Assembly (NCBI GenBank): GCA_038210655.1
Contig: JBBQWM010000006.1
Span: forward strand, 136,591-200,590
Reading direction: 5' to 3'
DNA from: 54-19 sp038210655
GTDB taxonomy: Bacteria > Chloroflexota > Chloroflexia > Chloroheliales > Chloroheliaceae
DNA length: 64,000 bases
A program made the translations under genes and the position numbers. Under the pieces are notes generated by a model. It had not been told where the DNA came from and ran no database searches. It saw only the letters and a list, made by a program, of their open reading frames with translations. Positions 33,159 to 41,884 of the stretch are shown here, in pieces. Numbering within the stretch: position 1 is the first letter of the stretch; each line of letters starts with the position of its first letter.

Positions 33159-33227
33159 ATGTCAATTTGCACTATAAAAGTTATTCCAGCCTCTAAAGGT
33201 ACGGAGAGTTCTTTCCTAAATAAGTAG
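33159..33227 (+). CDS. Possible 22-residue peptide
   Basis: ATG at 33159 sits 6 nt after an excellent GAAGGAG site and reads 22 codons (MSICTIKVIPASKGTESSF then LNK) to TAG. A promoter-like TTGACA/TATAAT region lies about 125 nt upstream. No family resemblance. The strong ribosome site is the main evidence; it could be a leader peptide or chance. Confidence 0.3.
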   Translation: MSICTIKVIPASKGTESSFLNK

Positions 33228-33268
33228 CAGCAAGCAATATCAACACAGTACTGGGTTGAGGTTATACC

Positions 33269-33309
33269 GGGGTGCGATATAGTATGCTAATCGTACTATA
33301 CCGCACCCC
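33269..33309. terminator. Inverted repeat at the end of carB
   Basis: GGGGTGCGATATAGTATG and CGTACTATACCGCACCCC pair over 18 positions with one or two mismatches around a short loop, directly after the carB stop on the minus strand. Confidence 0.65.
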
Positions 33310-33312
33310 AAG

Positions 33313-36300
33313 TTATCTAACCCGATACCAGGGTAAGGGCTTAACATTATAGTTGCTCTCGCCGTCCTGGGCAGCGGCTTGCCGGGCGGTGACGGCAGCC
33401 CGGACGGTATCTAGCGAAGTGTAGCAGGGAATACCGTTCTCGACGGCAGACCGCCGGATTTCAAAGCCATCCAAGAGGGGCCGCCGCCGTCCGGTGACGG
33501 TATTGACGACCGCCACAACCTCGCCCTGCTTTATCAAATCGACCGTATCGGGCCGTCCCTCGCCAATCTTGCGGGCGATCACTCTGACCTTTAGCCCAAC
33601 ATTTTCGATCATAGCGGCGGTTCCCTCGGTCGCGGCTAGTTCGTAACCAAGTTCAACCAGGTCGCGAATAATCTCGAAAGCCTCGGTTTTGTCGCGGTCG
33701 GCGATGCTAAAGAAGATCGTTCCCTGGGCGGGTAAATTCATCTTGGCCGCGATCAAGGCTTTGCCCATAGCCGCTTCGTAGGTCTTGTCGATCCCCATTA
33801 CCTCGCCGGTAGACTTCATTTCCGGCCCCAAATAGGTATCCACCCCCGACAATTTTGCCATACTAAAGACGGGAGCCTTGACCGCCACCAGGGGCTGTTT
33901 GGGCCATAATCCACCTTGATAGCCCTGATCGGCCAGCGATTGGCCCAGCATAATTCGTACAGCCAGCTTGACCATCGGAACGCCGGTTACTTTGCTCAGG
34001 AAGGGGACGGTACGACTGGCGCGGGGGTTGACTTCCAGGATGTAAACCTGCCCCTGGAAGATCACAAACTGGATATTTATCAGACCGAGGGCCTTGAGGC
34101 CCAGCCCGACCCGCGTCGTATAATCTACGACCGTATCAACTTCGTGCTTGTAAAGGTTTACACCCGGATAGACCGCAAAACTATCCCCGCTATGGACCCC
34201 GGCCCGCTCGATATGTTCCATCACGCCGGGGATCAAGACTTGCTGACCGTCACAGATCGCATCGACCTCGACTTCTTTGCCTTCCAGATACTTGTCGATC
34301 AAGACCGGGTGTTTTTCGCTGACCCGCACGACCGTATTGACGTAGCGTTGCAGATCGTCCTCGTTGTGGCAGATTTCCATCGCCCGACCCCCTAGCACAT
34401 AGCTAGGCCGCACCAGCACCGGGTAGCCAACCGAGGCCGCGACCTTGAAGGCATCCGGGATGTGCATGACGGTCGCGCCGGGAGGCTGGCTAATTCCCAG
34501 GTGGGCCACAAAATTCTCGAACCGCTTGCGGTCTTCAGCAATATCAATAGCCTCGGCTCCACTACCCAAAATCGGCATGCCTGCCAGAGAGAGTGGTTCG
34601 GCCAGGTTAATCGCGGTCTGCCCGCCAAACTGCAAAATCAAAGGGGTCATCTCTAGCTGCCCTTGACCCTGTCCATTAGTACCCGGCATCGGCAGCGCCT
34701 CATTATCGAGGATGTCCAGCACGCTTTCTTCGTCCAGGGCCTCGAAATAAAGCCGGTCGCTGGTGTCAAAATCGGTCGAGACCGTTTCAGGGTTGCTATT
34801 GACCATAATGCTACGCACCCCGGCCTGTTGCAAAGCCCAGGCCGCATGCACACTGGAATAATCGAACTCGATCCCCTGCCCGATTCGGATCGGCCCGCTC
34901 CCGATCACAATCGCTTTGGGGCCGGGTAGGGGCAGAGCCTCGTTTTCTTGCTCGTAGGTGCTATAAAAGTAGGGTGTAACGGCCTCAAACTCGGCAGCGC
35001 AGGTATCAACCATTTTGTAAACGGGCCGAATACCGTTTTCCTGACGCATCTCGCGCACCCGTTCGGGCCGTTCGTCGGTCAGTTCGCCGACCTGATCGTC
35101 GCTAAAACCCATCCGTTTAGCCTCGTAAAGCAGCGAAGGGGTTAGCCGGGTATTGCTCAAAAGGCGACGCTCCATCGCAATCAGAGCTTGGAACTTGCGT
35201 AAAAACCACATATCAATCTTGCTGCGTTCGTAAACTTCTTCGGCGCTCACATCCCGGCGGAGAGCGGCGAACAAGGCCCACAACCGCCGGTCGTTAGCTT
35301 TGTCGATATACTTAAAAATCGTCTCAAGCTGCTGTTCGAGATTGCCGACCGACCATTCGCCTTCTTCCCACATGAGGCTCTTGCCACCCCATTCGAGCGA
35401 GCGTACCGCCTTTTGGAAAGCGGCTTCAAAAGAGCGATCTATCGCCATCACTTCGCCGGTCGCCTTCATCTGCGTCCCTATCGTGCGGTCACCAGTCGGG
35501 AATTTGTCGAAGGGCCAGCGCGGGATTTTAATCACACAATAATCGAGGGCCGGTTCAAAGGCCGCTTTGGTCTGGCGGGTCACGGCATTCGGTATTTCAT
35601 CCAAACGTTTGCCAACCGCGATTTTGGCGGCGACCCGTGCAATCGGGTAGCCGGTCGCCTTAGAAGCCAGCGCACTCGATCGGCTAACCCGCGGGTTGAC
35701 CTCAATCACGTAATATTGGAATGAATAGGGGTCGAGAGCATACTGAATATTGCAGCCCCCTTCGATACCGAGCGCCCGAATAATCTTGATCGAAGCACTT
35801 CGGAGCATCTGGTATTCTTTGTCCGAAAGGGTCTGGCTAGGGGCAATTACGATGCTATCGCCGGTATGTACGCCAAGCGGGTCGAGGTTTTCCATATTAC
35901 AAATGATGATGCAGGTATCGGCCCCGTCGCGCATCACCTCGTATTCGACCTCTTTCCAGCCACCCAGATACCGCTCGACCAGAATTTGCGAGATCGGGCT
36001 GGCCTTGAGGCCACTAACGATAAAGTTATCAAATTCTTCCCAGCTATGGGCGATCCCACCCCCCGTACCACCCAGGGTATAGGCAGGCCGGATAATAAGC
36101 GGCAAGCCGATCCGATGGCCCATCACCGTAGCTTCCTCCACCGAATTGGCAATATCGCTTTCAATGACCGGCTCACCGATTTCGTTCAAGAGAGCTTTGA
36201 ACAGTTCGCGGTTTTCGGCTTGCTTGATGCCTGCCAACGGAGTCCCCAATACCCGCACATTGTAGCGCTCTAGCACGCCAGCCTCGGCCAAGGCGACCGC

Positions 36301-36657
36301 CAGATTCAGGCCGGTCTGCCCGCCCAGCGTCGCCAAAAGACTATCGGGCTGCTCCTGTCGGATGATCCGGGTCACAACCTCAACCGTAAGCGGTTCGATA
36401 TAGACCTGATCGGCTACGTCTTCATCGGTCATAATGGTAGCCGGGTTGCTGTTGACCAGCACGGTCTGGACACCTTCTTCTCGCAAAGCTTTGCAAGCCT
36501 GCGTTCCGGCGTAGTCAAATTCAGCAGCCTGTCCAATCACAATCGGGCCACTACCCAGCACCAACACTTTTTTGATCGGGCGCGGGTCTGGCCCTACCGG
36601 AGCAGCATTTAGGGGTTCGGTCATTTTTTTCTTTTTTAACACCTTATCTTGAGGCAT
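33313..36657 (-). CDS. carB: Carbamoyl-phosphate synthase large subunit
   Basis: 1114 residues, standard size. Two homologous ATP-grasp halves are visible, each opening with (V/I)LGSGPI(V/R)IGQ(A/G) and EFDY, and each with LLATLGGQTGLNLA / LILQFGGQTAINLA, plus EVNPR(V/A)SR in both; a C-terminal MGS-like allosteric domain (from about 980) ends the protein. It makes carbamoyl phosphate for pyrimidines and arginine. carA is not in the window. The N-terminus has an extra 25 residues; the true start may be the second ATG (11 codons later), since neither has a close ribosome site (AAGGTG is 15 nt from the second). Confidence 0.98.
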   Translation of the reverse strand: MPQDKVLKKKKMTEPLNAAPVGPDPRPIKKVLVLGSGPIVIGQAAEFDYAGTQACKALREEGVQTVLVNSNPATIMTDEDVADQVYIEPLTVEVVTRIIRQEQPDSLLATLGGQTGLNLAVALAEAGVLERYNVRVLGTPLAGIKQAENRELFKALLNEIGEPVIESDIANSVEEATVMGHRIGLPLIIRPAYTLGGTGGGIAHSWEEFDNFIVSGLKASPISQILVERYLGGWKEVEYEVMRDGADTCIIICNMENLDPLGVHTGDSIVIAPSQTLSDKEYQMLRSASIKIIRALGIEGGCNIQYALDPYSFQYYVIEVNPRVSRSSALASKATGYPIARVAAKIAVGKRLDEIPNAVTRQTKAAFEPALDYCVIKIPRWPFDKFPTGDRTIGTQMKATGEVMAIDRSFEAAFQKAVRSLEWGGKSLMWEEGEWSVGNLEQQLETIFKYIDKANDRRLWALFAALRRDVSAEEVYERSKIDMWFLRKFQALIAMERRLLSNTRLTPSLLYEAKRMGFSDDQVGELTDERPERVREMRQENGIRPVYKMVDTCAAEFEAVTPYFYSTYEQENEALPLPGPKAIVIGSGPIRIGQGIEFDYSSVHAAWALQQAGVRSIMVNSNPETVSTDFDTSDRLYFEALDEESVLDILDNEALPMPGTNGQGQGQLEMTPLILQFGGQTAINLAEPLSLAGMPILGSGAEAIDIAEDRKRFENFVAHLGISQPPGATVMHIPDAFKVAASVGYPVLVRPSYVLGGRAMEICHNEDDLQRYVNTVVRVSEKHPVLIDKYLEGKEVEVDAICDGQQVLIPGVMEHIERAGVHSGDSFAVYPGVNLYKHEVDTVVDYTTRVGLGLKALGLINIQFVIFQGQVYILEVNPRASRTVPFLSKVTGVPMVKLAVRIMLGQSLADQGYQGGLWPKQPLVAVKAPVFSMAKLSGVDTYLGPEMKSTGEVMGIDKTYEAAMGKALIAAKMNLPAQGTIFFSIADRDKTEAFEIIRDLVELGYELAATEGTAAMIENVGLKVRVIARKIGEGRPDTVDLIKQGEVVAVVNTVTGRRRPLLDGFEIRRSAVENGIPCYTSLDTVRAAVTARQAAAQDGESNYNVKPLPWYRVR

Positions 36658-36772
36658 CAGCTAGAAAAATCTTTTGGCTAATACCTGACATCTGGCAATT
36701 TATCTCAATATTTGCATTTGCGGTTACGAACATTCCAGCTTTGGATTGGAAAGCAGCGCTGCTCAGAGCGAT

Positions 36773-36801
36773 ATTATACGGCATAAGGGGGATTAGTTCA
36801 A
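36773..36801 (-). promoter_or_regulatory. Promoter of carB
   Basis: Minus strand TTGAAC (36801-36796), 17-nt spacer, TATAAT (36778-36773). The leader of about 110 nt contains a palindromic AGCAGCGCTGCT. Confidence 0.7.
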
Positions 36802-36893
36802 AAAATGTGATGAACCAAACACAGAGCTAAATTTAGTATATAATCTCCTTGATAGTATTTGTAATAAGTAATTTGATAGACGGATTGGAAGAG

Positions 36894-37451
36894 ATGGCTT
36901 TATTAAAAATTGATTTGCGGCTAGACCCGGCCAAAGAAGGCGGACGAGAATTATCCTTATGGCCTGAAACAAGTTTCACACCCGATTTTGCGGTTGCCGC
37001 CAGTGGAAAAGCGCGGTTTGAATTGGATGGCAAGTTGATCGCGGTTGCTGCCGGAGATCGAGAACCGATTGCGGTCGCCGCGTCGGGCTTGCATGGCGAA
37101 CCGCTTGACCCCTGGTTGCCCGATTACATCGCCGGGTTTGCACTTAATCTGGCTCAGGCAGCCGCCCAAATCCGCTCCCACGCTAAGGCCAAAACCGCTG
37201 CCCGCTTTTTGGATGAGCCGCTCGAACTCCGGCTCGAACGCGATAAGCACGACCCCCAACGCCTTAGCCTCAGCATTCATTTTGGGAGTGCGACCATTGC
37301 CAAAACCGAAGGTTCGGCGGTGTTGCTTCTAGCTGAAATAGGGCGGGCGCTTCAGGATTTTATGGTGCAACTGCTCAACCTCAACCCGCGTTTGTCCGAG
37401 TATAGCGAAGTGGTTCAATTGCGGGGTTTGATTGCTCAGATCGTAAGCTAA
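36894..37451 (+). CDS. Hypothetical protein
   Basis: 185 residues, not recognised. Alternating polar and hydrophobic strands dominate the first 70 residues (LKIDLRLDPAKEGG, then ARFELDGKLIAVAAGD), followed by a helical Ala/Gln-rich segment (about 90-120) and a strand-rich C-terminus. No signal peptide or membrane segment. The start is chosen at 36894 with GGAAGAG directly upstream; a longer frame starting at 36849 overlaps a TATAAT at 36839-36844. Divergent from carB. Confidence 0.6.
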   Translation: MALLKIDLRLDPAKEGGRELSLWPETSFTPDFAVAASGKARFELDGKLIAVAAGDREPIAVAASGLHGEPLDPWLPDYIAGFALNLAQAAAQIRSHAKAKTAARFLDEPLELRLERDKHDPQRLSLSIHFGSATIAKTEGSAVLLLAEIGRALQDFMVQLLNLNPRLSEYSEVVQLRGLIAQIVS

Positions 37452-37464
37452 GTTATAAAACTTA

Positions 37465-37566
37465 GTAACTACTCAGGCCGGGCGACCAGATAGGGTCGCC
37501 CCTACCCAAAATCCATTGTAGGGGCGACCCTATCTGGTCGCCCAAAGGGATAGATTGAGTAGTTAT
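37465..37566. repeat. Core-B modular repeat with ends
   Basis: GTAACTACTCAG (37465-37476) and TTGAGTAGTTAT (37555-37566) frame a perfect palindrome GGGCGACCAGATAGGGTCGC / its complement. Nearly the same element as 49416-49519 with a different central word (AGATAGGG instead of ACAAGGG). Confidence 0.85.
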
Positions 37567-37617
37567 AAATTTTTAAGATTATTTCCCGGCTAGTCTAACA
37601 AACAGAAGGCAGAGAAC

Positions 37618-39036
37618 GTGATAGCTAATCGGCTCAAACTGGCCTATTTTAGCCCGCTCAACCCGGTGCAATCGGGTATCAGCGATTACAGCGAAGAGTT
37701 GTTACCGGCCCTGGCCCGCTACGCCGAAATCGATTTGTATGTCGATAATTATACGCCGACTAACTCCGACATTACGAAACAGTTTGCGGTCTATCCCAGC
37801 GCCAGGTTTGGGCGGCAGGCCGGACGGTATGATACTTACCTGTTTCATATGGGTAACAGCGCCGCTCATTCGTATATCTACCGTACCCTTCAGGCGACTG
37901 CCGGACAGGGGGTGCTGGCCTTGCACGATTTTGTGCTACACCATTTCCTGATCGGTGAGCATCTTAATCACGGCAAAGCCCCCGAATATATTAAACTGAT
38001 GACCCGTCGCTACGGGTCGGAAGGCGAGCGGATCGCCCGCGAGGTTATCAAAGGCAAGTTAGCCGAAGAGTTATTCAACTATCCCCTCAACGAAAGTGCT
38101 ATCGAGGCAGCCCAGGCCGTGCTGGTGCATAGCCAGTATGCCCGCCACCTGATCGAAAATGCCTATCCTGGTAAGCCGGTCGGGGTCGCCCGGATGGGTG
38201 TGCCGTTGCCGACACTGGTTTCTCAGGCCGAAGCCCGCGCCCGGTTGGGCCTGCCCGCCGACGAATTTATCCTGGTTTCGCTCGGTCATCTCAATCCATA
38301 CAAGCGGCTTGATAGCGCTTTATGGGCCTATCGAGCTTTTAGCCACGAATTCCCCAATTCACGCTTTATCCTGGTCGGTAGCCCTTCGCCCAACTATAAC
38401 GTGCGGGCTATGATCGAAGCATTGGGCCTGACCGGACGGGTCGAGTTGCCCGGTTATGCTTCCTCCGAAGAGTCCCGCGATTATTTGGCCGCCGCCGACT
38501 GTTGCATAAACTTGCGCTACCCAACCGCAGGCGAAACCTCCGCCAGTTTGTTACGGATCATGGGGGCGGGTCGTCCGGTGCTGGTCTCGCGCACCGGCGC
38601 TTTTGAAGAACTGCCCGACGATGCCTGTATCAAGGTGGACGTAGACGATGCCGAGGAAGAGTTGCTGCTCGAATATTTGCGGTTGCTGGCCCGCCGTCCC
38701 GAAGTAGCTCAGACATTGGGTCGCAATGCCCGTCGCCATGTGGCTCAGGCGGCCCGTTTGCCACAAGCGGCCTATGACTATTATCTCTTTTTATGTCAAG
38801 TTCTGGGCCGTGAACCCTCTATCTCGCCTGAACCGACCCCTACGCCCGACCCGGACGAACCGATCCGCTTCACTCAAAAATCACCCCTTACTCATACCCC
38901 AACCGAACGACCTGAAACCTCCCCTCTCACCGAACTGGCTCAGGCTGCCGCCGAGATTGGCCTGGACGAAGGCGACCCGGTGCTGGACGACATCGGACGC
39001 GCCGCCCACTTTAGCGGATTAATAACTCCATTTTGA
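37618..39036 (+). CDS. GT4-family glycosyltransferase
   Basis: 472 residues. N-terminal acceptor domain starts with LAYFSPLNPVQSGISDYS, typical of GT-B enzymes. The C-terminal donor domain has LVSLGHLNPYKRLD, FILVGSPSPNYN, LPGYASSEESRDYLAAAD and the GETSASLLRIMGAGRPVLVS signature of glycosyltransferase family 4. A Pro/Thr-rich tail (about 405-445) follows. It should transfer a sugar from a nucleotide donor in envelope glycan assembly, substrate unknown. Start is GTG behind AGAAGGCAGAG. No other polysaccharide gene is adjacent. Confidence 0.9.
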   Translation: MIANRLKLAYFSPLNPVQSGISDYSEELLPALARYAEIDLYVDNYTPTNSDITKQFAVYPSARFGRQAGRYDTYLFHMGNSAAHSYIYRTLQATAGQGVLALHDFVLHHFLIGEHLNHGKAPEYIKLMTRRYGSEGERIAREVIKGKLAEELFNYPLNESAIEAAQAVLVHSQYARHLIENAYPGKPVGVARMGVPLPTLVSQAEARARLGLPADEFILVSLGHLNPYKRLDSALWAYRAFSHEFPNSRFILVGSPSPNYNVRAMIEALGLTGRVELPGYASSEESRDYLAAADCCINLRYPTAGETSASLLRIMGAGRPVLVSRTGAFEELPDDACIKVDVDDAEEELLLEYLRLLARRPEVAQTLGRNARRHVAQAARLPQAAYDYYLFLCQVLGREPSISPEPTPTPDPDEPIRFTQKSPLTHTPTERPETSPLTELAQAAAEIGLDEGDPVLDDIGRAAHFSGLITPF

Positions 39037-39066
39037 TGTAAGTTTGGTGAAAAGGGGGCAAGAAGC

Positions 39067-39095
39067 TTGACAAAGACTGTGAAATTCAATACAAT
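39067..39095 (+). promoter_or_regulatory. Promoter of riboflavin transporter operon
   Basis: TTGACA (39067-39072), 17-nt spacer, TACAAT (39090-39095), start about 39102, just upstream of the riboswitch. Confidence 0.85.
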
Positions 39096-39123
39096 TTAGG
39101 GGAAAGTTAATAACTAAGACCTG

Positions 39124-39289
39124 ACCTTCAGGGCAAAGTGCGACGATTAGCAGCAGGCTATATAAAACAGCCTTTTGCAATCGCTAATTCTTGACTGGCG
39201 GTAAAGCCCGCGAGCCTGCGTTCTTTTAGAACAAGGGCAGATTCGGTGGAACTCCGAGGCCAACGGTAATAGTCCGGATGAAAGAAGGT
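39124..39289 (+). promoter_or_regulatory. FMN riboswitch (RFN element)
   Basis: P1 is formed by ACCTTC (39124-39129) with GAAGGT (39284-39289). The conserved words CTTCAGGGCAAAGTG, GGCGGTAAAGCCCGCGAGCC, CAGATTCGGTGGAACTCCGA and AGTCCGGATGAAAGAAGG occur in the correct order. An insertion-type variable stem (AGGCTATATAAAACAGCCT) fits the P2 arm. FMN binding should switch off the downstream transporter genes. Confidence 0.97.
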
Positions 39290-39324
39290 GATGGCAGCAT
39301 TTTTAGTGCTGTTCTCTTAGTGGT

Positions 39325-39382
39325 CACGCCCGTTCCCCGCGCCTTTTGGCTTAAGCGGGGCAACTTGACGTATTTGGGCGTG
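39325..39382 (+). promoter_or_regulatory. Hairpin between aptamer and terminator
   Basis: CACGCCC pairs with GGGCGTG and CCCCGC with GCGGGG. Its CGCCC could also pair with the GGGCG of the terminator, so it is a candidate part of the expression platform. Confidence 0.5.
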
Positions 39383-39397
39383 CTATAGAAAAGAGAA

Positions 39398-39440
39398 TGG
39401 GCGCGAAGGTTGGCTGAGTCACCCTTTGCGCCCATTTTTT
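39398..39440 (+). terminator. Riboswitch-controlled terminator
   Basis: TGGGCGCGAAGG and CCTTTGCGCCCA form the stem, followed by TTTTTT. Confidence 0.9.
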
Positions 39441-39484
39441 ATTTGGTCTTAAAAGCCGTTAATTTAGATGGCAAGGATAAAAAA

Positions 39485-40438
39485 ATGTTAGCTAGAAGCC
39501 GTAGACCGGTGCTGGATGAAGAACCTAATGAGGCTTTGGAGACAAGCCATCTCAAAGTGGTTCCAGTCGAGCTAAATAAAAATAATAAAGATAAACAAAT
39601 TAATCAAAAAATAGAACAAGTCGGTAGAGAATGGAGCGCCGAAGATAACGAGCAACCGACGATTATCGCGCCTACTCTAAGCCGGACCGGACTGGAATAT
39701 GTATCAAAGCTGGCCTCTCCGCTTACTTTTGTAGTATTGCTAGGACTGTGGCAACTCCTGAGTATCCTGCAAGTCTATCCGGCATATATTTTGCCGTCCC
39801 CTGCGATGGTCGCCGAACGTTTTGTCGAAACAATCCAAACTGGGGCGCTCTGGCGGCATACCCAGATAACCCTGATTGAGGCCGGATTAGGCTTTGGAGC
39901 GGCCCTATTAGTAGTAGGGCTGTTCGCCTACCCGATTGCCCATTCGCGGTTGGTAGCAACTTTGCTCAGTCCGCTCCTGGCCGCGACCCAGGCAGTTCCA
40001 TTGGTCGCCCTTGCACCGTTATTAGTGATCTGGTTTGGCTTCGGGCTGCTACCCAAAATCGTGACCTGCGCCCTGATCGTATTCTTCCCGCTTTTGCTCA
40101 ATGCAGTAGCAGGTCTGCGCGGTATCGAAAAATCTTTGCGGGAAGCGGCGGCAGTCTTTGGGGCGAGTCGCTGGCAAACTTTTTGGCTGGTCGAATTCCC
40201 GCTGGCCCTGCCGACTTTCCTGACGGGGGTCAAAATCGGTTTTACAGTCTCAATTACCGGGGCGGTGGTAGGCGAATTTATTTCATCGGAGGCTGGTCTG
40301 GGTTATTTGCTCAACCTGGGACGCGGGCAATTTGATACACCGCTCGTTTTCGTGGCGCTGCTGACCCTGACCGCCATTGCTACGTTAGCCTACGGAGTGG
40401 TAAGTCTGCTCGAAAAGCTGTGCCTTAAATGGCAATAG
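39485..40438 (+). CDS. ribX: Riboflavin ABC transporter permease (RibX-like)
   Basis: 317 residues. A charged N-terminal 70 residues precede a BPD_transp_1 permease domain with about six helices and the EAA loop EAAAVFGASRWQTFWLVEFP. It belongs to the SsuC/TauC/ThiX permease family. The FMN riboswitch upstream and the NMT1/THI5-like binding protein downstream match the RibXY riboflavin uptake system proposed for Chloroflexi by comparative genomics. The start at 39485 has AAGGA upstream and lies after the terminator; an earlier in-frame start overlaps that terminator and is rejected. No ATPase gene is found in the operon. Confidence 0.88.
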   Translation: MLARSRRPVLDEEPNEALETSHLKVVPVELNKNNKDKQINQKIEQVGREWSAEDNEQPTIIAPTLSRTGLEYVSKLASPLTFVVLLGLWQLLSILQVYPAYILPSPAMVAERFVETIQTGALWRHTQITLIEAGLGFGAALLVVGLFAYPIAHSRLVATLLSPLLAATQAVPLVALAPLLVIWFGFGLLPKIVTCALIVFFPLLLNAVAGLRGIEKSLREAAAVFGASRWQTFWLVEFPLALPTFLTGVKIGFTVSITGAVVGEFISSEAGLGYLLNLGRGQFDTPLVFVALLTLTAIATLAYGVVSLLEKLCLKWQ

Positions 40439-40486
40439 TTCGGGCAGTAGGGAAATCCAGTGGCAAGGGATGAGGGATGAAGGGAA

Positions 40487-40562
40487 ACGTCCATTGACGG
40501 AGCTATGTCAAACAGGGGCCGGGGCATTTTGTTGGATAGGGTTCCGCCCATAGATTTTCCGG
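40487..40562. repeat. Third repeat family, copy 3
   Basis: GGGGCATTTTGTTGGATAGG and TTCCGCCCATAGATTTTCC match 19809-19882 and 1356-1420. It separates ribX and ribY. Confidence 0.7.
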
Positions 40563-40710
40563 CCTAGCGGTCAACTGACAGTTCACAAAATAAAACTCAA
40601 AATCCAAAAGTTCCTGCGGGATGCTGTTTTCTGGCAGGCTTGATTTTGTGCTGGCTTTTTTAGGGTAAATAAGGAGCGGGATTAGCGACGCTCGTTTAAC
40701 AAGGAGGATA

Positions 40711-41787
40711 ATGATGATAAAGTTCAAACGTTTGGTGTTAAGTGCGGTATTAGGGCTGCTACTCGTGCCGGTATTAGCCGCCTGTGGCGACCCGACCGCT
40801 ACAACCGCTCCGGCAACGACCGGGGCCGCAGCAACGACGAACGCTACGCCCTCGAAAGTCAAGCAATCCCTTACGATAGCTTTGAGTTACATTCCAAACG
40901 TGCAGTTTGCGCCTTTTTATGTGGCTCAGGACAAGGGCTATTTTGCGGCGGAAGGGCTGGACGTTAAGTTCGAGTACAGTACGGTCAACGATTTAATGGC
41001 AATTGTCGGGCAGGGCAAGATACCATTTGCGATTGCCAGTGGCGACGAGGTGCTACAGGCCCGCGCCGGAGGGATTCCCGTCACCTATATTGCGACCCAA
41101 TACCAAAAATACCCAATAGCCCTGGCCGCTATCAAGGGCAAGGGTATCACCAAACCCGCCGACCTGAAAGGCAAAACGATTGGTATACCGGGGCAGTATG
41201 GCGCGACTTATATCGGCTTAAAAGCGATATTGGCTTCTGCGAAACTGAGCGAAGACGACATAAAAGAGCAGGCGATTGGCTTTACCCAGCGCGAGGCACT
41301 CAGCCAGGGCAAAGTAGATGCCGCGATGGTCTATTCGATGAACGAGCCAGTCCAGTTGCAAAAAGCGGGGGTTGCGCTCGATATTATCGAAGTATCCAGT
41401 GTGGCAAACCTTGCGTCGGTCGGGCTGGTGACAAGCGACAACCTGATTAGCACCAACCCGGAACTGGTGCAGAAGGTGGTACGCGCTCTGACGAGGGGAA
41501 TTAAGGATACGATTGCCAGCCCGGAAGCCGCCTTCGATAGTACGATCCGGGTCGCGCCCGACGCGAAAGGCGATAACGCCGATTTGCAGCGCCAGGTCTT
41601 GATCGAGACCGCCAAATTTATGGTGGCGGACAACGTGAAGGGACAGCCCATCGGCTACAGCGACCCAAAGGTCTGGGAAAATACCCAACAATTTATGCTG
41701 GATAACAAGCTGCTGCGTAGTAAAGTTGATACAAGTGTCGCCTTCAACAACAAATTTCTTAGCACCGAAGTCGGCAAATATAGCTGA
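40711..41787 (+). CDS. ribY: Riboflavin-binding lipoprotein (RibY-like, NMT1/THI5 fold)
   Basis: 358 residues. Signal peptide with lipobox LAAC (about residues 22-25), Thr/Ala linker, then an NMT1/THI5-like periplasmic-binding fold: IALSYIPNVQFAPFYVAQDK, GYFAAEGLDV, and GKTIGIPGQYGATYIGL. ThiY and RibY share this fold. The FMN riboswitch context favours riboflavin over pyrimidine (HMP). Two adjacent ATGs (40711, 40714) follow GGAGG; the second has the better spacing. It is about 270 nt downstream of ribX, with a repeat in between. Confidence 0.88.
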   Translation: MMIKFKRLVLSAVLGLLLVPVLAACGDPTATTAPATTGAAATTNATPSKVKQSLTIALSYIPNVQFAPFYVAQDKGYFAAEGLDVKFEYSTVNDLMAIVGQGKIPFAIASGDEVLQARAGGIPVTYIATQYQKYPIALAAIKGKGITKPADLKGKTIGIPGQYGATYIGLKAILASAKLSEDDIKEQAIGFTQREALSQGKVDAAMVYSMNEPVQLQKAGVALDIIEVSSVANLASVGLVTSDNLISTNPELVQKVVRALTRGIKDTIASPEAAFDSTIRVAPDAKGDNADLQRQVLIETAKFMVADNVKGQPIGYSDPKVWENTQQFMLDNKLLRSKVDTSVAFNNKFLSTEVGKYS

Positions 41788-41856
41788 ACTTAGTTGCTGG
41801 TCAATTTCCAACACACTCTTTCAGAGTGTAGTATCTATTTTAGCTTGTAAAGCTTC

Positions 41857-41884
41857 AAAGCCCTATCGCTTGATAGGGCTTTTT
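41857..41884. terminator. Bidirectional terminator between ribY and yihY
   Basis: AAAGCCCTATC and GATAGGGCTTT with a short loop; T runs on both strands. It overlaps the stop codon of the convergent gene. Confidence 0.9.

Noticed and set aside
37045..37332. Alternative frame inside the 36894 gene
   Set aside because: No ribosome site and Pro/Ser/Arg-rich composition typical of a shifted frame.
39410..39484. N-terminal extension of ribX
   Set aside because: It overlaps the terminator hairpin of the FMN riboswitch; the ATG at 39485 has a ribosome site.
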